Shown here: positions 1 to 12,835 of the stretch, one piece after another
How the letters are laid out: each line of letters opens with the position of its first letter
Position numbering within the stretch: position 1 is the stretch's first letter
The notes under the pieces: generated by a model
Databases searched by the model: none
What the model saw: the letters and a program-made list of their open reading frames with translations, nothing else
Told to the model about the DNA's origin: nothing
Position numbers and translations under genes: made by a program
Origin: Tanypteryx hageni
Lineage: Eukaryota > Arthropoda > Insecta > Odonata > Petaluridae
NCBI GenBank assembly: GCA_028673005.1
Contig: CM054113.1
Coordinates: forward strand, 170,703,837-170,767,836
Direction: 5' to 3'
DNA: 64,000 bases

Positions 1-1440
1 CAAAGATGGAGGTACTATTTCATTAGCGTATTTTTAATAACGAAATAAATGGTAACAGAGCAACTCGCAAACCTATAAGTTACGCGGAATATGACGCTGA
101 AATGAAAGGTATGACATGCTATTATACCACTACCTCCTGCGATAATATTTAATTTAGCGACGGTGACGTGCGCTTTGCGCTATTAAAAAACCTTCGCGAA
201 ACCTTGTTATGATTTTATTTTTCTAAGTTTTTGAGAAACCTGTCGGAAATATATAATAACGGTAAAATTTTAATAAGATATAAGCACATGAGTGCTGTAT
301 GTAGGTACTAACTCAAAGTTGGAGCCATATATATTATTGAAGTGAAGTTTTAGGTCGCAAAGACTATATTTAAAATAAATTATCTTGCAATACATCTATA
401 TCTAGTTGAACGTACAGAACCTAGAGGAACTAAACGTCACATATATTCACACATAGACATTGAAATTCATGTTCGTGCTATTTGTTCCGAATATTAACAC
501 GTTTTTTGATGAAGCGTTTGAAAATTAAATATTCAGGTGCAACCGATTTCAATCGGTGTGATTGCGATATCTGTGCCTATCGGGGAATGATCGGGTGCCT
601 TTCCCGATGATGGCGGTGCACTTAGCCTTGATCTATCTCTCGTTGGAGGTAAAACATTGGGAGAAAGAGGTTCTTTTCGTTAAGCGCACACGCGATTACG
701 TCACCGTTCGGTTAAAATTAAGGACGAATATGATCTTTGCTGCGCGTAAAAGCGAACCGATTTGACCGAACGGCTCGAAAACGCGTCACGTAGGAAATTT
801 TCAGGGAATATATATTCATCGAAATCTTAGAAGTCGATAATATGGGTTCGTTAGGAAATGTCCTTAGCACACTTAAGGCGGATTCCCTCGCCTTGCTCTC
901 CCATCGTATGCGTCAAATGGCGATGCGGTGGCATCTGCGATCTCACTTCCACTACCGCTCTCATTTTGAGAGAGAGATAGACTGCGGAAAAAACATTTTC
1001 TTTTGATGAAGTTTTTCGGAAGTGAGGAAAAGGTGTTTTTCTCGCTCATCCCTAATAGATCGTGACATCAGGAATTCTTTTTATCAACCATGTTTTTGAT
1101 TCAAGTTTTTTTACTTACTTAAACACAGCTACAACTGAAATAATACATTTCTGCTGCCATCTCATGAACAACGTTGCGAAACTGACTTTTAAATGAGAGA
1201 TTTTCACCGCGAACGTGACTTACTAAGTCTGAATTTGAGATTGAAAGAAACAAAAGATATCCCTTACGCCGGCTAAAAAAAGTATATTTTCGGGATTTGA
1301 TCAACCTCGCTCACTATTTATCGATTTATTCACGCATTTAACAATCTAATTGGTTCGAAGGTATAAAAAATTTATTCTCCATTTCATTTTTGTTAAATGC
1401 TTTTACTCCCTGGTTACTTTTTCCAATTTGTCCTTTTAAT
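1..1440. other. Intergenic, no supported gene
   Basis: I see no convincing gene, RNA or transposon signature here. The open frames are short, lack recognisable motifs and look like chance ORFs in AT-rich DNA. Confidence 0.5.
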
Positions 1441-1473
1441 GCAAAAGACTCCATAAATAAATTTTCAAGGAGA

Positions 1474-1797
<324 letters not shown>

Positions 1798-1879
1798 ATG
1801 CCCTAAAACTGGTAGAAATTATCAATTGTAAGTTAAAGAATTCGTTACTTATTAACGAATTCATATTCAGAGCCATTCT

Positions 1880-3870
1880 TCATTGCTATCTATACCCAAC
1901 GATTTTTCATTTAATCTGTAAGTCTTTCAATGTTAATTGTCCTTTCCTTCCTCACTCCCTTTTTTCCTAACCGTCACTCTCACCCGCGTCCAATCGCTTA
2001 CCCCATTGTCTCGTTAACCCCCTCCATTTCTTCCTCTCCCACTTTCTTCCTTCCTATTTATGGAACTGTTGAAATCTCTTTGTCACCCGATGATGCTACG
2101 ATTGTAGCGAAATGGGTGTTTTGTAGAGATCTTTTCGTGGAAATTGTAGGGTAATTTTTTCCGGTGATTACGATGAGTGAAGTCCACAAAATGGAGCTTG
2201 ATTTCATCGATGTGGGAGTGTAGAATGTTGAAAAATTCTATTTGTTTATTTCCAACCAGAATGGTCTATTTTCTTATTCTGTATATCTTTCATTTGGAAG
2301 TATATGCGTCAACAATGTGTCTAAATCAGTTTTGATGAAGCTGGCCTATAAAACAAGAGAGTAAAAAATACATTTACAAAACTTTCAAAGTGTAAACATA
2401 TGAACCCATTTCCTGTTTTTATTGTTATGTACACCAAAAATAAACTTAAAACATAAAACTAATAAATTTGCTTTTTTTCATCTGAAGAAAACATTTATGA
2501 AAAGGGGCGCACTAAAATGAAAATTAATAACTTTGTATTTTCTATGACGATGCTTCCGGAATTATTACTCAGTGAACAAACTTATGAAATATAAATAACA
2601 TTTATCACGAGAGTTTATTTCGCAGCAAATATCCTTAAAGTTAAATAATTCAGGTAGCAGATCCGGGACAAGACATTTTTGCGCACTAGGCAAGTTTTGA
2701 AAATTATGCCTGCATCCTGATGAAAGCATACAGTACACAATTTTATCCCTCAAAACTAGTTTATTTACAATGTAGAGGTAAAATAAAATATATAAAATAT
2801 AATTTATATTATAAAACTTTAAACTTGTCTCGTCTCTGCTAGGTAGTTACTAATATAAATTACATGCGTAATTATAAATCAATGGTGTTTTTTCATTGGT
2901 CGTCTTTCCGATAATCATTAATTTACTTGTTATCTTTGCGTCAGTTGGATTTAAATTACCTTAAAATTATGGGAAAACAGACAAGAGACAGATCTTTCTG
3001 AACCTGGCCTTCGCCTGCTTGTAAATGCTATCCATCGCAATCTAATGCGCAAAACATCTGCCCATCTTCGAAAAAGTGTTCCAAGAATCGTGGCAATGAA
3101 TTCATACGCTCCTAGAATGCTTTCTCACCAGCCCCTCTCCCACCCACCTCTTCTAGTGCGACTGACCTCATACAATGCCCTAAGCTTGAGAACCGGGGGA
3201 AACCCTTAAAGAATCAACATTCTGCGGGTGCTCCGAAGGGGTTATTTACGTCCGCCCACCCCAAGAAAGGTACACGAGAACACGTGTCTCGAAGAACCTC
3301 AACCTTTCTTAAAGCGACGTGAGTGACATGCCGAACATCAAAGGACAAGGTCAATATTATGGCAATCGAGGGTAAAAATCTTGTGACAGGTTTTGTAAGC
3401 CACCCATTTCAAAATTATTCGATTTTTGGATGATTGCTATTAATTTCAGATTTAAATTACTGAAATCAAATCCTGGTAGTTTTAGGCGAAACCTGGTTTA
3501 AAATAAATATATTAGAAGATAGTTTTCCAGATCATCACATTTCGACATTGATCAATAATTGATCAAATTATTTTACGTTGAGATAATTAAAATTTCCGTG
3601 TTAAGTTACTAAGATAACATGCACGGTTTTTATAATTTCTACATAATGGTGCTGGACCTTCATAGCATTAAAAAATGAAGATAATCGCTTGACTGGACTG
3701 CAAACAATATAATGCGAAGGCCCAGTTTAATAATGATTGCTAGCAGTAAATGTAATTCTTATAAAAAATTTCTGAATTTATGAGCAAGAAACACAGCTGC
3801 CTTTACCGGTTGATTTCTTCAATCATTTTCACACAAACAAGTACTACATAATAAATTCCGTCTGGATAAT
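1880..3870. other. Intergenic, no supported gene
   Basis: No gene is supported. The block around 2990-3350 is more GC-rich than its surroundings but has no sustained open frame and no recognised motif. Confidence 0.45.
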
Positions 3871-3959
3871 TAAACAAACAAGTAGGGGTGTACACGGGTT
3901 TCCCGTGGTACAGAAGTGCTTTTCGTCAAATTCGCCGTAGTATAATCGTATACTCATGT

Positions 3960-4890
3960 ATTTGCTTTGAAATCAGAAAATTAATTTTCCTCATATTGTG
4001 GTAGCACTGTTTTTTTGATACGTTCTAAACATATTCATCTCTTTTTGCCATTCTATAATCGCCCTACAAACGAAATTTCTTTTAAATCCGTTCAGCCAAT
4101 ACCTTCCAAATTCATAGTTACAGAAAAATTCTAACCTTGATATTGTGGTAGCCCTGTTTAGTCGACCCGTTTGAAATATAATTTTTTGTTATTTATTTAT
4201 ATGAAGATTAAATATACCATATTGGGCTAAAATCCATTAGGTCAGTTCTCTAGAAATCCGTGTAAAAGATTTATTATTTAACTTTTTACTGTGGTATCCC
4301 TGCTCCTTAGCTCCCCATTAAACATCTCGATTTCATTATGATATGTTGTACAAATCTTATATACACAATTTAATTGAAATCGTTCAGCCAAATCCTTAAT
4401 TACTGAAAGAGTTTAATTTTTAATTGTGGCACCCCTGTTTAGCTGATTCGGTTTAAATATGCTAATATGGTTTTTTATATATGTGTATATTGTAAGTATT
4501 AAATTTTGTTAATATTGATGTGGACAGATCAACACAAATACGTGTAAAAAGAATTGTATTATTCCTTGTATTGTGGCAGCCCTGCTTTCTATATCAATAG
4601 TAAACTTCTTGATTTTGTTATTTTATTTTGCAAGCCTACTTCCTAAAAAATTTCGTTGAAATCGGTTGGGCTAATACCTTCCAAATTCATAATTACCGAA
4701 AAGTTTAACTTTGCAATTGTGGCACCACTCCTGAGCCGTTCCGGTCCAAATATGCCATTTCGATCATTAATTTATGTATTCTATGTACCAAATTTGGTTG
4801 AAATCGGTTTAGCCAATTCTTCCCTGATATATGTGTACGGACGGATGAGCGGACATCACGAAGTTAATAGTGCTTGTCAGCAATGAAGAA
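3960..4890. repeat. Diverged tandem array, about 145-bp unit, six copies
   Basis: A core like TTGTGGTAGCCCTGTTTAG recurs near 3998, 4142, 4290, 4422, 4572 and 4717, so the spacing is roughly 130-150 bp. Between cores, similar text recurs (AAATCCGTTCAGCCAA, then CCTTCCAAATTCATAG). The last unit ends in AAATCGGTTTAGCCAATTCT followed by a gtacggacggatgagcggac tail, a style common at the ends of arthropod interspersed repeats. It may be the tandem interior of a transposon rather than a satellite. Copies are clearly diverged from one another. Confidence 0.7.
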
Positions 4891-5569
4891 TAGCACTAAA
4901 AACCGCAACAATAAGTTGGTCTCGATTATTGTCACCAAAATAGGTGTTTCAACATTTTCTTAAAGCGACTGGCTCAGTAGGGTTTTCAGTAAAAATGTTT
5001 TAAACAATTTTTTTAGAATCTACTATTAGTGAACCACCGCTGATTATTGCTTTTACGGCCTTTGGAAAAACTATCTTTTTCAATTTAGTATTGCAAAATA
5101 TTTCGAGCGGTAAGAAATACAATTTGAAAACACTGCCATCTTATTTATTCTTGGTAAATTTCTCAGCAAAAAAACTTCTCAGTAGGAACGAAAGAGATGC
5201 AAATGTGATGGGCAGATGTAAATGGTGCAACAAATTGGAAATCTCAACGACTGTGACTCCATTATCGACTTACGGACGTTCTTCATTCCCCGCCATCCCA
5301 AACGAAAAGATCGACATTCATTCGCGCGGCCCCTTTGAAACATCCAAAATACCGAATCCGTGAAAAGAATGAGCTTCACCCTTGTAAACCCGACGAATTA
5401 CAAGCGGTCACATAAACCTTTCGCTTTTTTCAGCAGGAGCAGCGAGCGACCGCTACTTCCTCTCGATCTCCGTTGTGCTTCTCCACCACCCCATCCCCAA
5501 CCTTCCCTTCCCAAGGTTCCTCCGTGCGCAGTCACCCCTTCTCCCACCCCGCGTCGGCGCAACCGTCCG

Positions 5570-5578
5570 TATATATAC
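5570..5578 (+). promoter_or_regulatory. Candidate TATA box of the secreted peptide gene
   Basis: TATATATAC lies about 140 bp upstream of the ATG at 5718, which would place transcription start near 5600. The flanking 5400-5720 block is unusually GC-rich for this window, as expected for a promoter and 5' leader. The function is inferred from position. Confidence 0.4.
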
Positions 5579-5717
5579 AATGTCCCGAAGGCAGCGTGTT
5601 GTGAGACCAAAAACGTCGACTTGGGCGTTTTATCGAAAACGAGGAAGCGGTGAGAGAGTTCCTTTAAAGCGAAGAAGACACGATCGGACGACAGACCGAA
5701 AACAAACGCTCAGCGCG

Positions 5718-5975
5718 ATGGTTGCCTATAGACAAGCCTTCTGGATCCTCCTTTTCGCCGCGGCGATGTTGGTGACTCTGTCTTCAGCGTCTCCCATCTA
5801 CGACTTGTTCGGATTCGGGCTTTCGGGAAGTAGGAGTTCGAACAGACCGTCGGGAGGTGGCGGCCAGAGGACGGGAAGGGAGAGGTGGAAGAAGATCTGC
5901 AGGGCCCACAACGCGGACCCTTACGCCTTCCCCGGTAGGGTTCCTTATCCTTCGGCTCCCCTCTGCCCTTACTGA
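5718..5975 (+). CDS. Putative secreted / neuropeptide-like precursor, 85 aa
   Basis: The ATG at 5718 was chosen because the first residues form a textbook signal peptide: Arg5, a hydrophobic core (FWILLFAAAMLVTL) and a likely cut after SSA near residue 24. Longer in-frame starts at 5475 and 5579 would bury this segment behind a basic, low-complexity stretch. The mature part has a short aliphatic/aromatic region, a Ser/Gly-rich linker (about 34-50), a basic stretch RERWKK with a dibasic KK at 58-59, then a C-terminal peptide with two cysteines (61 and 83) ending LCPY. This is the plan of a prohormone with one disulphide-closed peptide released after KK. I do not recognise the family. It is a single coding exon, with a TATA box upstream and two AATAAA signals 340-360 bp downstream. 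Codon use is GC-richer than its surroundings. It could be an arthropod cuticle or venom-type peptide instead; function is unproven. Confidence 0.6.
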   Translation: MVAYRQAFWILLFAAAMLVTLSSASPIYDLFGFGLSGSRSSNRPSGGGGQRTGRERWKKICRAHNADPYAFPGRVPYPSAPLCPY

Positions 5976-6314
5976 GAGCGAAAGTGAAAACGCGAGTGTG
6001 TGAATGCATTCGAAATATTATAAGCTCTCCTGTGATGGGACTGAATGTTTGTGGTGTGGCGATTCGTGCGTTTCCCGTCGCCGAAACGATGCGTTTCGAG
6101 CTTGGCGGATTCGAGGAAGACACAATGGTGCTACCTGGTTGCGTTGGTGTGTGTGCGTGTAGAAATAACGAGACTACATTGTGTGATTTCATAGTTATTA
6201 TCTCAAGAGGCAATCCAAACCTCCTATTTTTCAAATATATTTCTCATTGTATCCATTTTACATTATATAGTTTTTATCGTGACTGACTTCATTATAACTG
6301 AGTTATTTATGTGA

Positions 6315-6333
6315 AATAAATCCGTTTAATAAA
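6315..6333 (+). terminator. Tandem AATAAA polyadenylation signals
   Basis: AATAAA occurs at 6315-6320 and again at 6328-6333, followed by a T-rich run. They fit a 3' UTR of about 340-360 bp for the secreted peptide gene. Confidence 0.5.
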
Positions 6334-6344
6334 AATTATTTTGT

Positions 6345-8665
6345 TTTATTATTTAAATGGTTTATGCGGTGACTAATCGCGAGAACAAGGAATATCTATT
6401 ATTTTTACCTCTGCTATTACCCATTTCCATTTATAGAATAAAGTCAAATGATCAAAGGAGTTCTAGCTTCAACTGAACTTAGAAAATCATCAAAATATAT
6501 TTTTTTAATTTTGTGGAATAGTTCAATAAATATATATCCTGATGATCAGTTTGTTAAAAAAAATTGTACAATGTCATAACTAGTCGCAATAGCTATACAT
6601 AACCTAAAAAACGCGAATTTTTTAATTTATCGAACATAAACTGCAACAATGCTCATTTAAAAATTAAAATATTCGCAGCAAGCCTAAGTTTAAAAAATGC
6701 AACAAAAATGAATAGCATATCTTGTATAAAAAGAAATAAAAACATCTAAATGACAATAAGTGGAAATATTAACGTGTACAAATTATTTATTTTAAAGAAA
6801 ATAACATTAATCTTGAAGCATTATATATTGCTCTATTAAAGAAAATATTGACTATGGACTTAAATTAAGATTACTTTTTATTTTTGTACACATATATTTT
6901 TTATTATTTCAGCTGCAAGAAAAGCTTTGATTTTTATGTATTCACAAATGAAATATGTTTTACACATTTTATTTTGAAATTTTTCTTCTGGCTTCTAGTT
7001 TCGGCGTTGACTATCCATAAACTAAGATTATAAAAAAAATTCAACTCTAAGAATATTCCCTATGTGGAGCTAAGTGTTTAACTCTGTTAGTTGCCGCAGA
7101 ACATAGAGAAGATTACTCGATATGTTAAAAAATATTTAGATAAAATTTCAAAACAAAAAATTATAAAATTCAGTATTCTTAGAGGAACAACTTCTCCTTT
7201 GTTAAAGATAACTGACGAATACCAATAGGATATTATATTTTCTTAAGAGAAGCTAAAACCAAATCGCATGGATTGTATCCCGTATTTGTAGCTCCATTGA
7301 TTCATCTTAAAAGGCGGATAAACACGTCGGTATTTCGGCCGCTGTATTTATTATCTTGCATATCTTAGAGGTGCAAAATCTATCAAGCATAAATTAAAGA
7401 ATATGTTTGTTGGTTTGTGAAGAGGAAGAAGTACGAGATTTAAGATAATCGAGTACTATTACCAGCAGTGGGATATTAACAGATGTCAGTTTGAGAGTCC
7501 GAGATGTCAACATCAAAATGTGGTTATTGGTTTTCATTGCAATATAGCTCATTATTCTGACTTGTTTTTATAATACTATGATTAAAATAACGAAATGCTT
7601 AACCAGAAATCTGTGCCAAGAGAAACCTCGAAAACGTTGAGAAGCGATCATTTATCCAGAATCTTTCGGATAAAAATCATCTCGAAGTAATTCTGACAGA
7701 GAGAACTTATATCCTTAGCCCACTTATGAGCAATTGCCGACATGATATCGCGCGTCGGCGGAATCGTTACGTTACGCCAACCTATTTCGCGATGACGCTG
7801 GCGACATCCTCTTCCATGAAACCCATCTTCAATTCCTTCCAATTTAAGCGGGCTCAATGTAGATATGTCGAAGACATAAATCCAACTAACTCGCAGTGAA
7901 TCACGTATCTAAATATTTTTACGATTTAAAGCAAATGTATTTTTATCATGTCGAAATAAAAAAGCTTCCGTTTCGCCGAAAAGCCGAACTTTCACAGGTC
8001 TTTTTTCTTCGAATTCCGAGAGAATGGCAATGCAGAAACTTTTTTCTTCTCTGTTTTCCTGGCTGTTAGGCTTAAACGTGCCTTCCGTTGAGGTAGCGGT
8101 GTGCTTGTAACATATAGTATTGGTAAATAATAAGTTCTGAGTTTTCACATCAATAACTAACCGGAAGAGCAAATTTTTAGGGGTGTTCCTTAAAGGTGGG
8201 TGAGGTGGCAGTCCAATTCCGCGTTGATTTCTACGGAAATTGCCGTATATTCAGAGTGCACCAAAAGTAGAAAAAAGCTGTAAGCAACACATTTCATATT
8301 TTTTATAGTTGGTCTTCATTTTCGGTTACTGGTTTTGTTTAACTGCTATTTTTTTTAAACGCATGACACATATATTTATATATAACATGACATATCGTCT
8401 ACTTAAGTATTCAAATTATAAGTACATTTAGAAATTTCAAGTGACTTATTTTTAATTTCATCTTTATATAACGATAAAATTTGAATTCACCAAAATGCAC
8501 GCAAGATAACGATCTTGTTACAAATAATTCTGACAATTTGTCTCTTAATCTCGTTATTATATAAGTGATGCGATAAGAGATCAAAGAATGAGAGTTTCTA
8601 TCATATAATGATCGTACTCCCTTTACGAAATAGTAAAATAAAGTTTATTAATTCTAAAAAAAGAC
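6345..8665. other. Intergenic, no supported gene
   Basis: AT-rich sequence without recognisable coding, RNA or transposon signals. The small open frames near 7650-8170 (minus) match nothing I know. Confidence 0.45.
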
Positions 8666-8674
8666 ACGTACAGT

Positions 8675-8834
8675 CAGTACCGTGATTATGGCGAGGCATC
8701 TGTCCCGGGTACAACTAATAAGAAGTGCAAAAAATCCTAATAGGAACTAAATAAACTAAAGACAATAATTTTGAAGGGGGAGGCGCATATTTAGAAGTTT
8801 GCCCCGGGCGCTAAAATAGCTAGTTACGGTGCTG
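8675..8834. mobile_element. Short hAT-like MITE, 160 bp
   Basis: The left end CAGTACCGTGATTA and the reverse complement of the right end (CAGCACCGTAACTA) form imperfect terminal inverted repeats. Both ends carry the GCCCCGGG/CCCGGG subterminal motif typical of short hAT derivatives. The 8-bp flanks CGTACAGT and CGAATAGT agree at six positions, so the target duplication is only approximate. No coding capacity. Confidence 0.55.
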
Positions 8835-9355
8835 CGAATAGTCGTGCAAGCTGCGTTTGACATTTGAGACGTATTGACCGATATACATCACTCCCTTTAG
8901 TAATGGGGTTAAGGTCGCAAAGCCAAAATTATGCGTTATCGACAAAATAAAATGATTAATGAGTGGAGTAACGGTGTTAGTTGGCACAAAAGGAGTATCC
9001 CTACTCATTAACCTTGAATCTTCACGAGAAAACGTACTCATATTTATAACACGATACCAAAAAGGTAGAAATTTGGAAAAATGCGTTGCATTTCGCAAAT
9101 TTGACTTTTTGCCAGTCATGCGAAGCGGCATTGGCGCAGCTTGGCCCCTTCAAATAAGATCTACAGCAGCAAAACCAGGAGATGGATCTGCGAGCTCATT
9201 TGACCTTGCGTGCCGCAGGCGATGGTTCTTACTTCACCGCATTCGTCGCCAAAATAACAAATAAAATTGCACAAAAATTTCTAAAGGTTTTTATTTCAAT
9301 TCCAAATCAGCTGAAATAGTTGATGAGTAATTTGGATTGAATACTGCACCTTTAG

Positions 9356-9568
9356 AAGGACCGGTCCTAAGGTTTTTACGGGGTTGTGCGAAGGAAAATT
9401 TGGCCGCCCATATACACCCGATAGTTTATTTAATATTATTTACCTTTAAAACACAAATTTAAAAAAGTTTATAAGTGAAATACATCTAGTAGCTACCCGA
9501 CGGCCGCCCCTCAGAAGCCTCGGACCGAGTGCGGTGGCACACGTCGCACTCGCCTAGGACCGGCCCTG
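9356..9568. mobile_element. hAT (Tip100-like) MITE, 213 bp
   Basis: The right end read inward is CAGGGCCGGTCCTAGG and the left end is AAGGACCGGTCCTAAGG. This is the CAGGGCCGG-type terminus found in many hAT-Tip100 elements. The flanking 8-mers share a central CTTTA, so the TSD is degraded. Non-coding. Confidence 0.5.
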
Positions 9569-10223
9569 GTCTTTATGACCGATCATTAATAGCTTCGTTT
9601 GATTTCAAATATACGCACAGGCATGATCGAAGTAGTCTAGGATTTTTATGTCACTGGTCTGGCAGAAAAGAATTAATAATCGAAAGGGGCACATCAGATG
9701 AAGAAAATAATAAATAAACAAAAAATAAATGGGTCCTCTGGATGATAAGTAAACAATCATTCTCCTGGTCAAATAACATTAGACAATAACTCTCCCCTCT
9801 TTCAACACCAAGAGACTACTAAGAGGCCCTCAGCTGCTGCAAGAAATCTTACAAGAACCAAACAGGATTATGAATCAATTGGCAACAACAGAAATGCAAA
9901 ATAGGTCAGAAAGTATTAATTGCTGCCTATAGCTCCAAAGGAGTCATGATATATCCTCAAGATACACAACAAAATGCTATGGAGAGCCATCCTACGTGCC
10001 GAGGTTAATCTGTCCCAGAGATAACATAAATCCATTATCCCCTCTTTATAGTGTGGAATAAGTTGTTCAACTAAATGAACATCTAAAAGTATGATGTTTA
10101 AAATCCTTAATTATGACATTCTATTGTTATATATAGAAATTATATATGGTTAAAGCCTATTGACCTTTATTCATATTTCCTGCAGAATCTCTAAAAAAAG
10201 ATAGTATTTTGGCTCTAACAGAT

Positions 10224-10476
10224 AGTGCCGCAGCGAGGGGGGAAACTGCCCTCAGTCGCAGCACTGAAAGGGAGCAAACACATAGACCGAAAAAAGTTTG
10301 TTTATAAACAATAATAATAATATAATATATGCCGAATTAAAATGCTAGTTTAGTATGCTTGGGTTTCCATCACACTCCCCACATTACATTTGTCTGGAAA
10401 ATTGTACAGGGAGCAAAGGGAGGGGGTGCATCTCTGTGACTTGCCCCCAGGCGAAGGAGAACCTAGCTATGCCACT
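10224..10476. mobile_element. hAT-like MITE, 253 bp
   Basis: The ends are AGTGCCGCAGCGAGGGGGG and, on the other strand, AGTGGCATAGCTAGG, a CAGTGGCGTAGC-style hAT terminus. Flanking 8-mers TAACAGAT (10216-10223) and GAACAGAT (10477-10484) match at seven of eight positions. The interior 10313-10409 is also present at 19785-19889 inside another element, so part of the body is shared between families. Confidence 0.6.
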
Positions 10477-10484
10477 GAACAGAT

Positions 10485-12275
10485 ATATTGTTTTTCTCCT
10501 TGAAATCTTTTGTTACATTGAAAACAAATTCTTATGCTAGCAAAGTGTAAAGGAAAACAGAATTCTATTGAACTTATAACAAAAATTATCGACTTAATTT
10601 ATGATTAGAAAAAGCTTAATTAGTAAAATATTACTTTTTTCATACTCAAATGACCAAACAAACAGTTCAAGTTAACTACAGCAATTACGAAGTCCAAAAT
10701 CCTGTTTCCCTACAAGTTTGCTGTTGGTGTATTAATGCTGCATGAATTTAAAAGAAAATATTCAAACAGCTAAATTAATAATGGCAAATGTTCTGAACTT
10801 AATGATAAATGCTGTTTCAGATAAACATAAATAAGTACCCATATCACAATGGATGAAGATTAACTTCAATTAAAAAAATGGTTGTTAAAAGCATGCATGC
10901 ATTTTGGCCACAGAGCAACCAACCTAAGCAATCATTAATTCTAAAAAATCTGATGTGGCCACCACGACTTTCTCCATGCCTGTAATATTTCTAAAAATTC
11001 CAAATAGGTTACATGATAATAAATATTTTAAGGAACTGAGAGAAAAATTTAAAGACTTTAAAAAGAACAGAAATAAAATCAAACCATAGCCTTTTGATAC
11101 TGGATACAGCCACAAAGCTCCAACAATTAAGAAACTATAAAGGAGCATTGCAACGACATAAATAAGCATCAAGTTTTTAAAAATATCTCTTCAACAATGC
11201 ATTATATGGGAAAATGTTTCGAACAAACATTGTAGAAAATTATATTTCCTACAACTTCTTTCCAGTATGTTTTTACATTTATCAAATATTAAAGCAAATA
11301 TTTAAAAAAACAAATGTGACAAGAGTAAACACCTACTTCCAGTTGACCAGTTTACCAAAAACTAATCAGCACTTCTTCCTTTAACAAAAATGTCAAATAT
11401 AAAATTTAGTGTTGATCTGATTAATGCTTTTTGAGTTAGAGCACCCACAAAATCCCGGTCACAGACATCATCGAGAAAATAGTCAAAACGTGTTGAGGGG
11501 ACCATAAAAGATGCATTTCCATTGAAATCTCGAATTCGATTTTTTTTCATGAAAACAATACTTTCTCTATGCTTTGTATATGAAGAAAGTAAAAATCATA
11601 CAACCAATATTCACTGGAACATCACTAAACACTGCTTTGAATCCAATTTGCACATCTGGTTATTTATAAATTTGTGGGGCTATTGGAGTTACCTACATTA
11701 TCAATTGGATTTCAGCCACCTGAATTAATCAATACTTTAATTTTTGGTATCAACCTCCATCTATATATACATATATTTCTCTTACTCCGTCTGCAACTTC
11801 ATGTATGACTGACTGTAACGCCATTTTGAACAAACTTTCTGAGTTAGGCAGAAGATTGAAATTTGGTAAGAATGGTTGTCTCTTAGTGTAAAAGCCATTT
11901 ACAAAATAAAATCCTAAAAAAGATCCGGATTCGACTCCAGTAGATAATTTCTATTTCCCATAAGATAACACAAAAATTGATTTTTGGACTCAAGGCTTTT
12001 ACTCTTTTGCAAATTAAAATTAGAAAGAATTGACCTATGATCTTCGGACCTAAACCACTTTAAAGAAAAGTGAATTGTATTTCTTATTCTCATTGTCACA
12101 TTTTGCCTACGATACAAAATTGCTCAAGTTGTACATTTAAATCATATTTATTGGAAAAATTTAGCTTTTTAGCAACATGTCTTACTGACCATGTCATTGT
12201 TAAACCTCGAGATTGTATTGCTATCTTAATCCTTATACTAAATGCATACGGAATGTTTGCTTTGAATGCCTTAAT
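10485..12275. other. Intergenic, no supported gene
   Basis: No gene supported. A minus-strand open frame at 11362-11550 (RFDYFLDDVCDRDF) has non-random composition but no flanking support, and I could not assign it. Confidence 0.4.
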
Positions 12276-12278
12276 ACA

Positions 12279-12711
12279 AGAGAGAGAGAGAGAGAAAGGA
12301 GAGAAAGGACAAAGAGAGAAAGGAGAGGAGAGAAAGGAGAGGAGAGAAAGGAGAGGAGAGAAAGGAGAGGAGAGAAAGGAAAGGAGAGAGAGAGCGAGGA
12401 GAGAAAGGAGAGAGATATAGAGAGAGACAGAGATACGATATAGATAATGTTCCTTATTAGGGCTAGATGGAGAATAAGAAGTCTATTTTTTCAGAGGAGA
12501 GGGAGGGAGGGAGAGATAGTGAGGAGGGAGATAAAGGGAGAGAGAGAGGGAGGGAGACAGAGAAGGAGGGAGAGGAGGAGAGACAGATAGATAATGTTCT
12601 TTATTAGAGAGAGATTGAGACTAGGAAGTTTATTCTTCCAATGAAGGAGAGAGGGGGAGAGGGAGGGAGAAGGATAGGAGAGAGGGAGATAAAAGGAGTA
12701 AGAATGAGAAG
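12279..12711. repeat. GA-rich low-complexity tract
   Basis: Long purine run built from GAGAGAAAGGAGAGG-like and GGGAGAGA-like units, broken by two similar AGATAATGTTCyTTATTAG segments (about 12443 and 12590). The charged ORFs read through it are composition artefacts. Confidence 0.9.
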
Positions 12712-12761
12712 TGACTTAAATTTAATACTTAATCCATGCACACCTGTCATATTTGATGGGC

Positions 12762-12764
<3 letters not shown>

Positions 12765-12831
<67 letters not shown>
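12765..12831. repeat. (TA)n microsatellite
   Basis: About 66 bp of perfect TA repeat, directly downstream (in its reading direction) of the Penelope-like fragment on the minus strand. Confidence 0.95.
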
Positions 12832-12835
12832 CAGC

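Noticed and set aside
5475..5717. N-terminal extension of the secreted peptide from the ATG at 5475
   Set aside because: It would place a basic, Pro/Arg-rich 81-residue segment before a perfect signal peptide and includes the candidate TATA box.
5710..6234. 174-codon minus-strand open frame opposite the secreted peptide gene
   Set aside because: No recognisable motif or signal; basic, Ser/Pro-rich composition is expected from reading a GC-rich coding region backwards. The plus-strand frame has a signal peptide, TATA box and poly(A) signals.
12070..12443. Charged ORFs full of Arg-Glu-Lys
   Set aside because: They are translations of a GA-rich low-complexity tract and have no independent support.
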